Part shown: one piece after another, positions 49,020-58,877 of the stretch
Position numbering within the stretch: the first letter of the stretch is position 1
How the letters are laid out: each line of letters begins with the position of its first letter
Assembly (NCBI RefSeq): GCF_018314255.1
Contig: NZ_CP073066.1
Location: 1 to 64,000 of the forward strand
Direction: 5' to 3'
Length of the DNA stretch: 64,000 nucleotides
Source: Lentilactobacillus buchneri
Lineage (GTDB): Bacteria; Bacillota; Bacilli; Lactobacillales; Lactobacillaceae
Made by a program: the position numbers and the translations under genes
The notes under the pieces: generated by a model
The model's input: the letters and a program-made list of their open reading frames with translations, nothing else
Database searches by the model: none
Told to the model about the DNA's origin: nothing

Positions 49020-49631
49020 TTAATCTATTCCTGAACTTGGTACCCAACTATTATAAGTCATGATTGTCTGTGGAAAAACGGGCTTATTGTGGGCAACCAA
49101 GTATCCCAACGTTTGTTTGGTTTGGTAGGCAACGCCATCTTGCAGATTATTCTTGGTCATCTTGCGTGCCTCATCGACACCTGGAAAATCCCGACCTGGT
49201 TCAATATAATCGGCCATATAGACAATTTGTTCCAACGGCGTCATATACTGGTGCCCAACTGTATGGTACCTGACGGCGTTTAAAATATCAATATCGGTGA
49301 TTTGTAACTCATTTTTGACAAACAACCAACCAACAACACCGTGCCAAATTGCGTTGCCATAATTCAGCAGTTCAGGGTCTAATTGATAGTCCTTGATTGC
49401 TTGAATAAAATCGTCATCCGGACGTTGCTTTGCATAGTCGTGGACCAATCCACCAATCGCCGCCTTTTCAACATCAACCCCGTTTTGTTCTGCGAGGTCC
49501 ATAGCCGTCTGCTCAACACGCAGACAATGCTGAAAGCGGTGATCACTGAGAGCGGCGCGTAGTTTGCCAACCAACTCGTCACGAGTGTATGGAACGAAAT
49601 GGCCTTGATAGATTAGTTGATCATTTTTCAT
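49020..49631 (-). CDS. yqeK: Diadenosine tetraphosphate hydrolase, YqeK family HD protein
   Basis: A symmetrical Ap4A hydrolase of the HD family. The 203 residues show HRFQHCLRVEQTAMDLAEQ (first His), GGLVHDYAKQ (HD pair near residue 65), GNAIWHGVVGWLFVK and AVRYHTVGHQYMTPLEQIVY, all metal ligands of the family, and YMADYIEPGRDFPGVDEAR. It overlaps the end of nadD by 11 bases, which suggests coupled expression. Confidence 0.94.
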   Translation of the reverse strand: MKNDQLIYQGHFVPYTRDELVGKLRAALSDHRFQHCLRVEQTAMDLAEQNGVDVEKAAIGGLVHDYAKQRPDDDFIQAIKDYQLDPELLNYGNAIWHGVVGWLFVKNELQITDIDILNAVRYHTVGHQYMTPLEQIVYMADYIEPGRDFPGVDEARKMTKNNLQDGVAYQTKQTLGYLVAHNKPVFPQTIMTYNSWVPSSGID

Positions 49632-50253
49632 ATAAATGGTTCTCCTTTATATAACGTTCAACAGCGGCCGGAACCAAGTACTTAATTGACTGGTGCTGTC
49701 GCATTTTTGAGCGAATCAGCGATGATGAAATATCGATGAACGGCACGTCAACCCAAATTACCGGGTATTTGGAAGCTGGTGTGTAGCCGTCACGTTTGAC
49801 ACCGACAAACGAAACCAATTTGACCAGATCATCGATTCGATACCATTTTGGCAGGTAATCGACCATATCACCACCGATAATAAAGTAATATTGATTCTCG
49901 GGATGCTGTTGGGTCAACTGTTTCATTGTGTCGTAGGAATAACTGACGCCGCCACGCATAATCTCAGTCATTTCAATGGCAAACTTGGGATTGTCCCGAA
50001 TGGCGCAGTTAATCATGGCCACCCGATCTTTGGCATCAATCGCAAATTTCCGGTCAACGTGCGGTGGATTGGCATCAGGCATAAAGTAAACTTTGTCGAG
50101 CCCTAGTTGATCCAAGACCTGTTCGGCAATAATTAAATGCCCGTTATGAATTGGATTGAAGGTCCCACCTAAGATTCCGATGCGTTTACCGTTTTGTTTT
50201 GTAATTGTTTTCGTCTGGGTTAATGTTTCGACATGATTCATGACGTTGCTCAT
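49621..50253 (-). CDS. nadD: Nicotinate-nucleotide adenylyltransferase
   Basis: Forms deamido-NAD from nicotinate mononucleotide and ATP in NAD synthesis. The 210-residue protein has the nucleotidyltransferase signature GILGGTFNPIHNGHLIIAEQ near 25-45, the YFMPDANPPH block, and the C-terminal ISSSLIRSKMRQHQSIKYLV. The first 22 residues are an extra polar leader compared with typical NadD. GAGG lies nine bases before this ATG. Confidence 0.95.
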   Translation of the reverse strand: MSNVMNHVETLTQTKTITKQNGKRIGILGGTFNPIHNGHLIIAEQVLDQLGLDKVYFMPDANPPHVDRKFAIDAKDRVAMINCAIRDNPKFAIEMTEIMRGGVSYSYDTMKQLTQQHPENQYYFIIGGDMVDYLPKWYRIDDLVKLVSFVGVKRDGYTPASKYPVIWVDVPFIDISSSLIRSKMRQHQSIKYLVPAAVERYIKENHLYEK

Positions 50254-50265
50254 CCTTCATTACCT

Positions 50266-50577
50266 CTAAATCGCCAAAACTTCGTTGGATAATTTTTGCT
50301 TATTTGGATCTTTTGACGGCTTGAAGAGAACCAAAGTCTTCCCAATCGTCTGAACCACCGTCACATCACTTTTGGTTTCAATATAGTCCTTGATGTCATC
50401 GACGGTTGCTGTTGAGTTTTGTAAAACATTGATTTTAATCAGTTCACGCGTATCAAGTGCCTTTTGAATCTCTTCAAGCCAAACTGGTGAAAGACCGTTT
50501 TTACCAACTTCAAAGATTGGCCGCATGCGATTGGCATTGGCTCTTAAAAATCGTTTTTGTTTTCCTGTTAATTTCAT
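50266..50577 (-). CDS. yhbY: YhbY-type RNA-binding protein (CRM domain)
   Basis: A 103-residue protein with one CRM domain, LTGKQKRFLRANANRMRPIF, EVGKNGLSPVWLEEIQKALD and TVVQTIGKTLVLFKPS. The GxxG-like loop EVGKNG is present. The family binds the 50S precursor and helps its assembly. It lies between yqeH and nadD in the conserved operon. Confidence 0.95.
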   Translation of the reverse strand: MKLTGKQKRFLRANANRMRPIFEVGKNGLSPVWLEEIQKALDTRELIKINVLQNSTATVDDIKDYIETKSDVTVVQTIGKTLVLFKPSKDPNKQKLSNEVLAI

Positions 50578-50591
50578 AAGTCCCTCTTTAT

Positions 50592-51728
50592 TTAAATCAT
50601 TGCTGGGCGCATCAAAACGGATACGCCTTTAGGAGCCCATCCAGTGACGGAAACGCCCTCTGGAACAGTTACCCAACCCAAGCCCTCAATCACTAAATCA
50701 CTTTTTTCGGTGGACTTAAATTCATGAGGTTCCAATGCTGGAAAATCAGCCTTTTGATCTTCGGTTGGCGGTGTTAGAAATGAACCCACATGAGTAGCGT
50801 AAAACTCATCGGCATTTTCTAATTTCGTTCGATGAATGAATAAATTATTCTCAGCATAGACTGTGAATCCATGACGCTTCTCACCAGAGTTGTAATCAAA
50901 ACGGGCAACGCCGGCAAAGAAGAGTGTTTGACCCGGATTTAACTGGTAACCTTTCGGCTTGATTGTTTTTTGTGGCGTCACCAAATTCAATTCTTTACCG
51001 GACAGATGGTGGGCCATTTGCTCAGGCTGGATGATCCCTGGGGTATCCACTAAGTTATGACCGTCATTGAGCGGAATGTCAATCCGATCCAATGTCGTCC
51101 CTGGGAATCGAGAAGTTGTGATTAACTCCTTGATGCCAGTTGACTGGCGGACAATTGAGTTGATCAGAGTTGATTTACCAACATTAGTAACCCCAACGAC
51201 ATAAACATCTTTTCCCTGACGGTACTTTTCAATTTGATCCAACAAACGATCAATATCAAAATTCGTCTTAGCAGAAATCAGCTCAACATCAATTGGCCGA
51301 ATACCGGCCGCGTTAGCCTGTTGTCGCAACCAATCCTTCACCTTGTTATGCTTCAAGGCTTTGGGCAAAATATCGAGTTTATTACCAACCAACAGGACCG
51401 GATTGTTGCCGACAAATCGATGGAGACCGGGAATGAGGCTTCCGTTCACATCAAAAATATCAACCACGTACACGATCAAAGAGTCAGTATCAGAAATACT
51501 GGTTAACAGCTTTAAGAAGTCATCATCCGATAAACTGACGGGAGCAATTTCATTATAGTGGCGAAGTCTAAAACAACGCTGACAATAGACCTCCCCATTT
51601 TCAAGCCCCTTCTTCAAAGCAGATTCAGGGGTGTATCCGAGTGCGTTCTTGTCAGTCGTCTGGACAGCTGCCCCACAACCCACACAATGAACGACTTCAC
51701 CGTCAACAACAACTTCATTATTTGCCAT
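50592..51728 (-). CDS. yqeH: Ribosome biogenesis GTPase YqeH
   Basis: A circularly permuted GTPase needed for 30S assembly. The 378-residue protein has an N-terminal zinc finger (CVGCG near 17 and CQRCF near 48), then G4 NKLD near 125, G5 SAKTNFD, G1 GVTNVGKSTLINSI near 180, and G3 DTPG near 233, in the permuted order. The C-terminal domain resembles the TRAP fold. GGAGGAATT before the ATG sets the start; the longer ORF is not supported. It follows yqeG by eight bases. Confidence 0.96.
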   Translation of the reverse strand: MANNEVVVDGEVVHCVGCGAAVQTTDKNALGYTPESALKKGLENGEVYCQRCFRLRHYNEIAPVSLSDDDFLKLLTSISDTDSLIVYVVDIFDVNGSLIPGLHRFVGNNPVLLVGNKLDILPKALKHNKVKDWLRQQANAAGIRPIDVELISAKTNFDIDRLLDQIEKYRQGKDVYVVGVTNVGKSTLINSIVRQSTGIKELITTSRFPGTTLDRIDIPLNDGHNLVDTPGIIQPEQMAHHLSGKELNLVTPQKTIKPKGYQLNPGQTLFFAGVARFDYNSGEKRHGFTVYAENNLFIHRTKLENADEFYATHVGSFLTPPTEDQKADFPALEPHEFKSTEKSDLVIEGLGWVTVPEGVSVTGWAPKGVSVLMRPAMI

Positions 51729-51736
51729 AATTCCTC

Positions 51737-52252
51737 CTATTTCCAATGTAAATCAGGATATTTTTTCGATAATTTATTCCAGACAATCTTTTCAAAGTAA
51801 CGATTGATCGTGGTATTCCAAGCATCGTCACGCACCAGTGGCTTCACCAAAATGCTGCGAACACCGCATCTGTTGGCAGCCACCACATCAGTCATCAATT
51901 GGTCGCCAATCATAACAGTGTTGCGCTTTTGTAAATTAAATTCCTTGAGAGCGTGCCGGATACCGATAGTGAGCGGCTTCATTGCCCTGGGAACAAACGG
52001 CAGCTCGTAATCTTGAACCGCGCGTTGAATTCGCTTGTGACTGTTATTGGACACAACAATCACCTTAATGCCAAATTTCTTATTTTCTGACAACCAGTTG
52101 CGTAACGCTTGAGAACCCTTCTTGGAGTTCCAAGGTACCAAGGTATTGTCTAAATCGGTTAGAACACAGTTGATATTATGATCCCGCAGGAATTGGGGAG
52201 AAATCGTGTAAATATCCCCAATCATCCATGTTGGTTTAAATCGAGACAACAT
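51737..52252 (-). CDS. yqeG: YqeG family HAD-type phosphatase
   Basis: A 171-residue haloacid dehalogenase-type hydrolase. Motif I is VLTDLDNTLVPWNS near 32, motif II VVSNNSH near 68, and motif III/IV MIGDQLMTDVVAANRCG near 117. The family (IIIA) acts on small phosphate esters; the substrate is not established. It is the first gene of the yqeG-yqeH-yhbY-nadD-yqeK-rsfS-yqeM-tmcAL operon and follows the rplT terminator. Confidence 0.94.
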   Translation of the reverse strand: MLSRFKPTWMIGDIYTISPQFLRDHNINCVLTDLDNTLVPWNSKKGSQALRNWLSENKKFGIKVIVVSNNSHKRIQRAVQDYELPFVPRAMKPLTIGIRHALKEFNLQKRNTVMIGDQLMTDVVAANRCGVRSILVKPLVRDDAWNTTINRYFEKIVWNKLSKKYPDLHWK

Positions 52253-52284
52253 ATGTCGCTCCTTAAATTATAGTAAATTTATTT

Positions 52285-52316
52285 AAAAAAACTTCCACCA
52301 AACTATCGGTGAAAGT
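52285..52316 (-). terminator. Terminator of infC-rpmI-rplT
   Basis: On the minus strand ACTTTCACC pairs with GGTGGAAGT around an eight-base loop, followed by TTTTTTTAAA, 19 bases after the rplT stop. Confidence 0.85.
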
Positions 52317-52334
52317 CATTTTAGCACATCAAAA

Positions 52335-52691
52335 TTACTTAAGTGCTTTTTTAGCTTCGTCAGTTAAAGCTTTGAAAGCTTCAGTATCACTAACTGCTAA
52401 ATCAGCAAGCATTTTACGGTTCATGTCGATGTTGGCAAGCTTCAGACCGTGCATAAATTGGCTGTAGCTGAGGTCATTAAGACGAGCAGCAGCGTTAATC
52501 CGTGCAATCCAAAGTTTACGGAAGTTACCTTTGTTGTTACGACGGTCACGGAATGCATATACCTGTGACTTCATAACTTGGTCTTTGGCAGTCTTGAATA
52601 AACGAGACTTTCCACCGCGATAACCCTTAGCTAATTTTAAAACACGCTTACGACGTGCATGTGTGACTGTTCCACCTTTTACTCGTGGCAT
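52335..52691 (-). CDS. rplT: 50S ribosomal protein L20
   Basis: A 118-residue ribosomal protein with the standard sequence: [60 protein letters not shown]. It binds 23S rRNA early in assembly, and in Firmicutes it also binds the leader of its own operon to reduce expression; such a leader lies upstream of infC. Confidence 0.98.
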   Translation of the reverse strand: MPRVKGGTVTHARRKRVLKLAKGYRGGKSRLFKTAKDQVMKSQVYAFRDRRNNKGNFRKLWIARINAAARLNDLSYSQFMHGLKLANIDMNRKMLADLAVSDTEAFKALTDEAKKALK

Positions 52692-52742
52692 TTTGAATTC
52701 CTCCTATATTTTGAAAAGTAATAATTGAATGTATAGTTGATT

Positions 52743-52940
52743 TTATAGATGTGGCAATAACTTCTTATAAGTTTTGATATTAGTCTTGTCCATCATACTA
52801 GTACCACGAAGTTGGCGGCGTTGCTTCTTTGTCTTACCGTGGAAACGGTGACTGGTATAAGCATTGGCACTCTTAAATCCACCGTTGGCAGTTCTCTTAA
52901 AACGTTTTGCTGCAGCACGGTTTGTTTTTTGTTTAGGCAT
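52743..52940 (-). CDS. rpmI: 50S ribosomal protein L35
   Basis: A 65-residue, highly basic ribosomal protein: PKQKTNRAAAKRFKRTANGG, SHRFHGKTKKQRRQLRGT, and the end KKLLPHL. It lies between infC and rplT, the universal order. Confidence 0.98.
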   Translation of the reverse strand: MPKQKTNRAAAKRFKRTANGGFKSANAYTSHRFHGKTKKQRRQLRGTSMMDKTNIKTYKKLLPHL

Positions 52941-52973
52941 TGGTAAAAATCCTCCTCAAGTATTTAACAACTA

Positions 52974-53495
52974 TTATTTTTGATCTTGGTCTTTTGGTGA
53001 AAGCATTAAGAACATGCTTCTTCCGTCCATCTTAGGTCGTTGGGTAACGGTGGCAACATCCGCCGTTTCAGCAGCCATTCGGTCAAGAACTTTCCGGCCG
53101 ATATCCTTATGCGTAATGGCACGGCCCTTAAATCGAATTGAGACCCGAACCTTTTCGCCCTTTGCCAAAAACTTCTTAGCATTCTTCAATTTGGTGTTAA
53201 AATCGTTCACATCAATTGTTGGGCTTAATCGAACTTCCTTGACACTGATGACTTTTTGTTTCTTACGGGATTCACGTTCCTTCTTCTGCAACTCGAAACG
53301 ATACTTCCCATAATCAAGAATCTTTGCAACCGGTGGCTTGGCTTTCGGTGCAACCAGGACAAGATCCAAGTCGGCATCTTCAGCTAACTGAAGAGCTTCT
53401 GACTTAGTCTTAACACCAAGTTGATCACCATTAGCACCAATCAAACGAACCTCACGAGCACGGATTCCATCATTAACCATCATATCTTTTGCTAT
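52974..53495 (-). CDS. infC: Translation initiation factor IF-3 with AUA start codon
   Basis: Checks the start codon and keeps 30S subunits free. The start is read as ATA: GGAGGTG lies seven bases before ATA GCA AAA GAT ATG ATG, while the later ATGs at 53,483 and 53,480 are much too far from it. That gives 173 residues. Rare start codons are typical of infC because IF-3 discriminates against them and so limits its own synthesis. Domains are the N-terminal part ([20 protein letters not shown]), the Lys-rich linker and the C-terminal domain ([19 protein letters not shown]). Confidence 0.93.
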   Translation of the reverse strand: MAKDMMVNDGIRAREVRLIGANGDQLGVKTKSEALQLAEDADLDLVLVAPKAKPPVAKILDYGKYRFELQKKERESRKKQKVISVKEVRLSPTIDVNDFNTKLKNAKKFLAKGEKVRVSIRFKGRAITHKDIGRKVLDRMAAETADVATVTQRPKMDGRSMFLMLSPKDQDQK

Positions 53496-53514
53496 GGTAC
53501 TTCACCTCCGAATA

Positions 53515-53666
53515 ATTTGAAAAAGCAGAAAGAGAGCGGGCACACATTTGCGCCCGCTCTCAATTAAAGAACTTGGCTGACCAAGCTCTTACTCGATATC
53601 ATGCCCAGCAAATTCAGAAATTTACTCAGGCGAGAAGCGGGTAGCTCCTGCTTTCATTTGAACAAC
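53515..53666 (-). promoter_or_regulatory. L20 leader of the infC-rpmI-rplT operon
   Basis: The transcribed leader contains AAGCAGGAGCTACCCGCTTC near its 5' end, internal complementary segments, and a terminator stem GAGAGCGGGC/GCCCGCTCTC followed by TTTCTGCTTTTT just before the infC ribosome site. This is the architecture of the Firmicutes L20 leader, in which L20 binding favours termination. Confidence 0.85.
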
Positions 53667-53672
53667 TATTAC

Positions 53673-53701
53673 AGAATATCATCTAATCACTTATGTGTCA
53701 A
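53673..53701 (-). promoter_or_regulatory. Promoter of infC-rpmI-rplT
   Basis: On the minus strand TTGACA, 17 bases, TATTCT, immediately upstream of the L20 leader. Confidence 0.85.
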
Positions 53702-53743
53702 CTATGAACCGTTAAGCACATTAATAAGTGACTCAGTAATTCG

Positions 53744-55690
53744 TTAATCTTCTTCGCGTGAATATGAAGCAATGTCTTTAGATACTTCATCAATGAAGTC
53801 CGGAACTGACTCTGATTGGGTATCCTGCTCACCATACTTACGAACTGAAACGCTGTTGCCACTCACTTCTTCATCACCGACAACTAACGTATATGGAATC
53901 TTGTGAGTCTGTGCATCGCGGATCAGGTAACCCATCTTTTCGGCACGAGTATCAACTGACGAACGAATCTTCAATGCCCGAAGTTGGTCGTTAATCTTCT
54001 TAGCGTAATCCAGGTGCTTGTCTTGGCTGACAGGAATAATCTTAACTTGATGTGGTGCTAACCAGGTTGGGAAGGCACCCTTGTAGATTTCAGTCAGGTA
54101 AGCAACAAATCGTTCCATGGTAGAAACCAGGCCACGGTGAATCATGACTGGGCGATGTTGTTTGCCATCTTCGCCGATGTAGTGAAGATCGAAGCGTTCA
54201 GGAAGCATAAAGTCTAATTGAATCGTTGACAAAGTTTCTTCATTTCCCAGAGCGGTCTTGGTCTGAACATCCAGCTTTGGACCATAGAAGGCAGCTTCAC
54301 CTTCGGCTTCAACATAATCCAAGCCCATTTCATCCATGGCACCTTTCAACATGGTCTGAGCACGGGTCCACATTTCATCGTCATCGAAGTACTTTTCGGT
54401 GTTCTTCGGGTCACGGTAGCTCAAACGGAAGGTGTAATCGTTAATATCAAAATCGTGATAAACCTCAACCATCAAGTTCAAGATATTCTTGAATTCTTCT
54501 TGAATCTGGTCCAAGGCGACAAATGTATGACCATCATTCAAAGTCATTTCACGAACTCGTTGAAGTCCGGACAAAGCACCTGATTTTTCGTAACGGTGCA
54601 TCATTCCGAGTTCAGCGATCCGAAGTGGCAGTTCACGATATGAACGGATATGGTGGTTATAAATTTGAATATGACTTGGGCAGTTCATTGGCCGCAGTTC
54701 AAGCTCTTCACCGTCTCCCATGTCCATTGGCGGGAACATGTCCTCACGGTAGTGATCCCAGTGTCCTGATTGTTTATACAGATCAAGGTTGGCTAAAACC
54801 GGTGTGTAAACGTGTTGGTATCCGTTGGCAACTTCCTTGTCAACAATGTAGCGTTCAATGGTTCTTCTGATCGTTGCACCGTTTGGCATCCAGTAAGGCA
54901 AGCCGGCACCGACTTTTGGATCAACAAAGAACAGATCCAGTTCGTTCCCGATGACTCGGTGATCACGTTCATGGGCTTCCTTGCGCTTCTCAAGGTCGGC
55001 ATCCAAATCTTTTTGCTTGTTAAAAGCAGTTGCATAAATCCGTTGAAGCATTGGGTTGGATGACTTGCCCTGCCAGTAAGCTCCGGCAACTGAGAGCAGC
55101 TTGAAGATCTTAACTTTGCCGGTTGATGGTAAAACAGCTCCTTCGGCGATTGACTGGAAGTCACCGATTTGGAAGAATTTAACTTGGCCGTTAACTTCGT
55201 TTGCTTTGACCAATTCTTTTTGATAAGGATCGTCGCCGGCAACCTTTGCAGCGTCATCAGCGCTTAAGAAGACCACCTTGATTGGCAGATCCTGTTTGAT
55301 AATCTTATGCATTGAATCTTCAAGTGCACTCAATTGATCAACACTGATTTGAGTGTCAGGTTTATCGGTATCAACGAAGAAGCCGTCTTCATCGGCATCG
55401 CTTTCACCAAAGTGGATATTATCAAAATCATTGGCAATTGCCATTTTCAAAATCTGGGCGGCAGTTGCGCGTAATACACTGAGGCCTTCGTCACTATCTG
55501 ACGTAACAATTTCAATCTTGCCGCCCTTATGTAGGGGCTCGTCATTGTTGACCCATTTTCCGTCAACCTTGGCGGCAACGGCTTTTTTACCTAAACTGAC
55601 GGCAATTGATTTGGCAATGGCTTCTGAGGTAACGCCGTCATCAAATTGTTTAACACTACCATCTGGAAATTCAAATGAAAGTTGTGACAT
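53744..55690 (-). CDS. thrS: Threonine-tRNA ligase
   Basis: Charges tRNA-Thr. From the ATG behind GGGAG the protein is 648 residues, the standard length; the longer ORF runs back into the T-box leader. Domains are TGS (about 1-62), the SAD editing domain (about 65-230, with HEHDHRVIG-like motif), the class II catalytic core (motif 2 [20 protein letters not shown], zinc ligands Cys in [12 protein letters not shown] and two His), motif 3 [15 protein letters not shown], and the anticodon domain (about 545-648). Confidence 0.98.
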   Translation of the reverse strand: MSQLSFEFPDGSVKQFDDGVTSEAIAKSIAVSLGKKAVAAKVDGKWVNNDEPLHKGGKIEIVTSDSDEGLSVLRATAAQILKMAIANDFDNIHFGESDADEDGFFVDTDKPDTQISVDQLSALEDSMHKIIKQDLPIKVVFLSADDAAKVAGDDPYQKELVKANEVNGQVKFFQIGDFQSIAEGAVLPSTGKVKIFKLLSVAGAYWQGKSSNPMLQRIYATAFNKQKDLDADLEKRKEAHERDHRVIGNELDLFFVDPKVGAGLPYWMPNGATIRRTIERYIVDKEVANGYQHVYTPVLANLDLYKQSGHWDHYREDMFPPMDMGDGEELELRPMNCPSHIQIYNHHIRSYRELPLRIAELGMMHRYEKSGALSGLQRVREMTLNDGHTFVALDQIQEEFKNILNLMVEVYHDFDINDYTFRLSYRDPKNTEKYFDDDEMWTRAQTMLKGAMDEMGLDYVEAEGEAAFYGPKLDVQTKTALGNEETLSTIQLDFMLPERFDLHYIGEDGKQHRPVMIHRGLVSTMERFVAYLTEIYKGAFPTWLAPHQVKIIPVSQDKHLDYAKKINDQLRALKIRSSVDTRAEKMGYLIRDAQTHKIPYTLVVGDEEVSGNSVSVRKYGEQDTQSESVPDFIDEVSKDIASYSREED

Positions 55691-55721
55691 ATTTCTTACT
55701 CCCTTTATATTTTTATTGGAG

Positions 55722-55975
55722 CCACAAAAAAAGCCCCTGACATACTTATACAAGTACATCAGGGACGCAATTAGCGCGGTTCCACCCAAATTGGATTTTT
55801 GGATACAATTATCCAAAAAGCTCTCAAGTGGCTGCTAACGGTACCAACCGGGAAAGCATTATCCGCAATCCATTCTCAAAGAGTGGTAACAAACAATTTC
55901 TCAACAAACGGTCTTCCAGGCTGGAACCATTCTCCCTGTGATGAGTCATCACTGTCATGTCTCTTTGATTCATTG
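55722..55975 (-). promoter_or_regulatory. T-box riboswitch, threonine type, upstream of thrS
   Basis: The T-box core GGGTGGAACCGCG lies at 55,775-55,787 on the minus strand, followed by the terminator GTCCCTGATGTACTTG... with a perfect-looking partner and TTTTTTT. Upstream features include AGTGATGAC, the GGTTCCAGCCTGGAA stem and an ACC triplet in TTGGTACCGTTAG that could be the Thr specifier. It fills most of the 333-base gap between thrS and dnaI. Confidence 0.93.
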
Positions 55976-55981
55976 ACATTT

Positions 55982-56010
55982 AGTATAGAGTTGCCGTTCA
56001 AAAATGTCAA
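55982..56010 (-). promoter_or_regulatory. Promoter of thrS
   Basis: On the minus strand TTGACA, 17 bases, TATACT, just upstream of the T-box leader and just after the dnaI stop. Confidence 0.85.
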
Positions 56011-56023
56011 TTCAATTTGTAAA

Positions 56024-56983
56024 TTAAACTGGTCGCCGATTTTTACCAGTCATCTCGACCTCACGAGACAAGAATCGAATTCGCTGCATGAGTCGTTTGG
56101 CTTTCAATGGTTCATCGTCGCCTTTTTGATTGATACGCAAATGTTCCTGTTCGAGTTGGGCCATTGAAAAATTAGACGTAAAAAACGTCGGTAGCTGCTG
56201 TTGCATCCGGTATTCCAAAATAACGCCCAATACTTCATCACGAACCCACGAGGACATTGAGTCAGCCCCAATATCATCAATCATCAGCACCGGCGACTTT
56301 TTGATCACATCAATTTTTTCGGTGACCGAGTTATCGGTGATCGCCGATTTCATTTCGACAGCAAAACTTGGAAAATGGACCATAGTGGTTTGAATCCCGT
56401 TATCGGCAAGTTCGTTGGCAATTGCACCTGTCAGGTATGTTTTACCGACACCAAACGGCCCATATATGTACAGACCCGGATGGAAAGTCTTTTTGTCGGC
56501 CTTCATTTGAGCAATAAAATCCAATGCCATTGAAAGGGCCGTATAACGATTGGGGTCTGGATTATCGGGATCAGCCCCGTCGAATTCGGCGATCCGGGCA
56601 TCCTTGATATCTTTAGGCATTGAAACCGTCTTGATTCGACGCGCCAAGGACTGACTGCGCTGCTTTTCGATGACCTCTGGAGAGGCCGAATACGCAATAT
56701 CAATCAAGTGATCGTTAATGACCAATTGGGGCAAATACCCAGGCGCAAATGATTGTTTCTTGGCCTTAATCTGATTTTTGACATTCACATACTCATACAG
56801 TTTGGCAGCAGAACGGTCAACCGCATCAGGAGCCAGTTCACCTTGATGATCCTGAAGAAATTTGGCGATCTCAGGGTCATTTTTGATCTGTTCGATAATT
56901 TTTTGGAAACCTGATGCGACATTGCCACCCTTAAATTGACGGTCTTCCATTAGTTTCTTGACGAAATCACTTACTTTTTCCAT
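56024..56983 (-). CDS. dnaI: Primosomal helicase loader DnaI
   Basis: Loads the replicative helicase DnaC onto the fork. The 319-residue protein has an N-terminal domain (about 1-140) and an AAA+ domain with Walker A GPFGVGKTYLTGAIA near 173, Walker B PVLMIDDIGADSMSSW near 232, and Sensor I in PTFFTSNFSMAQLEQEH. The start lies six bases after dnaB. This is the host system and is separate from the phage helicase at the window start. Confidence 0.95.
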   Translation of the reverse strand: MEKVSDFVKKLMEDRQFKGGNVASGFQKIIEQIKNDPEIAKFLQDHQGELAPDAVDRSAAKLYEYVNVKNQIKAKKQSFAPGYLPQLVINDHLIDIAYSASPEVIEKQRSQSLARRIKTVSMPKDIKDARIAEFDGADPDNPDPNRYTALSMALDFIAQMKADKKTFHPGLYIYGPFGVGKTYLTGAIANELADNGIQTTMVHFPSFAVEMKSAITDNSVTEKIDVIKKSPVLMIDDIGADSMSSWVRDEVLGVILEYRMQQQLPTFFTSNFSMAQLEQEHLRINQKGDDEPLKAKRLMQRIRFLSREVEMTGKNRRPV

Positions 56984-56989
56984 TCAATC

Positions 56990-58375
56990 TCACCTACTCC
57001 CCGGCTTTTTTAACTTATCAAGCTGTGCTTTAAGCTGCTTCTTTTGGGCATCAGTCAACTGTGAGGTTGGCTGGCTGGCAGAGGAAGGTTGATCATCCTT
57101 CGCCCAATCCGGCAGGGTCTCTTTGACATTAACCCGTCGCTGTTTGTACTTGGCAGCCCGCTTATCAGCTTTTTTCTGTTTGTCGATTGTTCGATTCTTA
57201 ATGGCATCGATTGCATGCTCGGCATCAAAAATCCCGTGTTGTGACCAATCATCGGCAATCGTTGACATCAGGTTTTTATTGAGAGTCGAACGATTTTCAT
57301 CAACTAATAAATAGTAAATCAAAATATTGATGACTTCATTCGGCAACACGCGCAGGTTGACAAGCTCGCGCAAGGTTCGCTGCTCACCGCTGGTCACAAT
57401 ACCGTGCTTTTGTTTCTTGATTTGTTCCAAAAACACGACAGGAGCCGTCTTTTTACTAATTGAAATCAGTTGAGTGGTTGCCGTGTCGAATTTTGCAGAA
57501 GAAGGCGTGATCTCGGCAGTAGGTGCTGCCTTCTCCACGTTCTCTGCTTGATGCCGGCTGAAATTGTCAGTAATAATTGCCTTCAACTGTGATTGATTCA
57601 ATTCATTGGTGCTGAGATTAGTTGCCTTTTGAATGAGTTTAGCCATTTGGATCTCATCAATTCCATAGAGCAAATTCTCTGACAAAATCAAATCACGAGC
57701 GGCTTTAACAGAGTTAAGATCGACGTATGAATTTTCCAACATGCTTAATAGGAGTTTGAAGTTAAACTGGTGACTATCCGGTTCGAAACTGTTCTCACTG
57801 ACATTTGCAGCTGATCGAACAATGGTCTGCTTGGCGTCGTTGACTGCGCCCGGAATGTTTTTAATCAGGTTCTGGGGCACAGCAAATAAATCCAGCAGTG
57901 AAGCCGAAATATTGGTCGTCTCCCCGAGATCCGGAAGTGGCAGCACTAGTCGGTCGACAATCTGCTTGTAGGTTGTTTCGCCCACTTTGCTCAATAAAAT
58001 AATCGACAAAATATCGGTTCGTAAAAACTGTTCAGCAGTTAGCGGCAGATTCAACGAGTAGATCAAGACATCCGGTTTGTTTTGGGAAACCAAAGTATTG
58101 ATCAGTTTAACGCCTTCCAATTGCTTTCGAATCGCCACCAGCTGGTCAATTTTGCAATTTAACATGCTCTGAATTTCGTAATGCTTATGCAAAACCAACT
58201 GATTATGATCATTTAAGCTCATCGACCACAACAAATTGTATAATCCCAATGCTTTTTCACCAATGATTGGTAGATACAAATTGGTTAGAACACTGTGATC
58301 AAGGCTCCGATTAATATGGGCATTGGTCGTGAGATATTTTGTATCGGGTGTTAATTTATCGAACGACTCTGCCAT
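56990..58375 (-). CDS. dnaB: Replication initiation and membrane attachment protein DnaB
   Basis: The Firmicutes DnaB that works with DnaD and DnaI at oriC and at restart. The 461-residue protein has the N-terminal winged-helix region (LDHSVLTNLYLPIIGEKALG), two DDBH2-type regions and the C-terminal YxxxIxxxW-like helix (VLPNEVINILIYYLLVDENR). The end is Lys/Pro/Ser rich. Its first base coincides with the last base of nrdR. Not a helicase despite the name. Confidence 0.94.
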   Translation of the reverse strand: MAESFDKLTPDTKYLTTNAHINRSLDHSVLTNLYLPIIGEKALGLYNLLWSMSLNDHNQLVLHKHYEIQSMLNCKIDQLVAIRKQLEGVKLINTLVSQNKPDVLIYSLNLPLTAEQFLRTDILSIILLSKVGETTYKQIVDRLVLPLPDLGETTNISASLLDLFAVPQNLIKNIPGAVNDAKQTIVRSAANVSENSFEPDSHQFNFKLLLSMLENSYVDLNSVKAARDLILSENLLYGIDEIQMAKLIQKATNLSTNELNQSQLKAIITDNFSRHQAENVEKAAPTAEITPSSAKFDTATTQLISISKKTAPVVFLEQIKKQKHGIVTSGEQRTLRELVNLRVLPNEVINILIYYLLVDENRSTLNKNLMSTIADDWSQHGIFDAEHAIDAIKNRTIDKQKKADKRAAKYKQRRVNVKETLPDWAKDDQPSSASQPTSQLTDAQKKQLKAQLDKLKKPGSR

Positions 58376-58863
58376 TATTTGTCCCCCGAGTGATCCTGAC
58401 CCTTTTTCTTATCCTTTTCCATAATTTCCTTAAGCTCTTTATAAAAGACCGACATATCCTTGAATTGACGGTAAACACTGGCAAACCGGATATAGGCAAT
58501 TTCATCCAAATTGGCCAAATCTTCCATGACGTATTCACCAATTTGTTGGCTGGAAACTTCATTCTCGCCTAGTGACCGCAATTTATTTTCAACCCGATCC
58601 ACCAAATTGGTAATGGCATCCATCGAAACCGGCCGTTTTTCAGCGGACCTGACGATCCCCTTTAACAGTTTTTCACGGTTAAATTCTTCGCGGTTACCAT
58701 TTTTCTTCACCACTAATAACGGTGTTACTTCGACCCGCTCAAATGTGGTAAATCGAAAACCGCAGTGTTCACATTCTCTTCTTCGTCTGATCACCCGACC
58801 GTCATCAGTTGGCCGGCTGTCGACAACCTTGGAACCATTGTATCCGCAATGAGGACATTGCAT
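58375..58863 (-). CDS. nrdR: Transcriptional repressor NrdR
   Basis: An ATP/dATP-sensing repressor of ribonucleotide reductase genes. From the ATG behind GAGGTG it is 162 residues. The N-terminal zinc ribbon is [20 protein letters not shown] and [12 protein letters not shown]; the ATP-cone domain (about 47-140) contains [20 protein letters not shown]. The upstream in-frame Met would add residues unlike the family. It lies between coaE and dnaB. Confidence 0.96.
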   Translation of the reverse strand: MQCPHCGYNGSKVVDSRPTDDGRVIRRRRECEHCGFRFTTFERVEVTPLLVVKKNGNREEFNREKLLKGIVRSAEKRPVSMDAITNLVDRVENKLRSLGENEVSSQQIGEYVMEDLANLDEIAYIRFASVYRQFKDMSVFYKELKEIMEKDKKKGQDHSGDK

Positions 58864-58877
58864 GGTGTTCACCTCGT

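Noticed and set aside
55691..55816. N-terminal extension of thrS
   Set aside because: The added residues are the translated T-box terminator; the ATG at 55,690 has its own ribosome site and gives the standard protein length.
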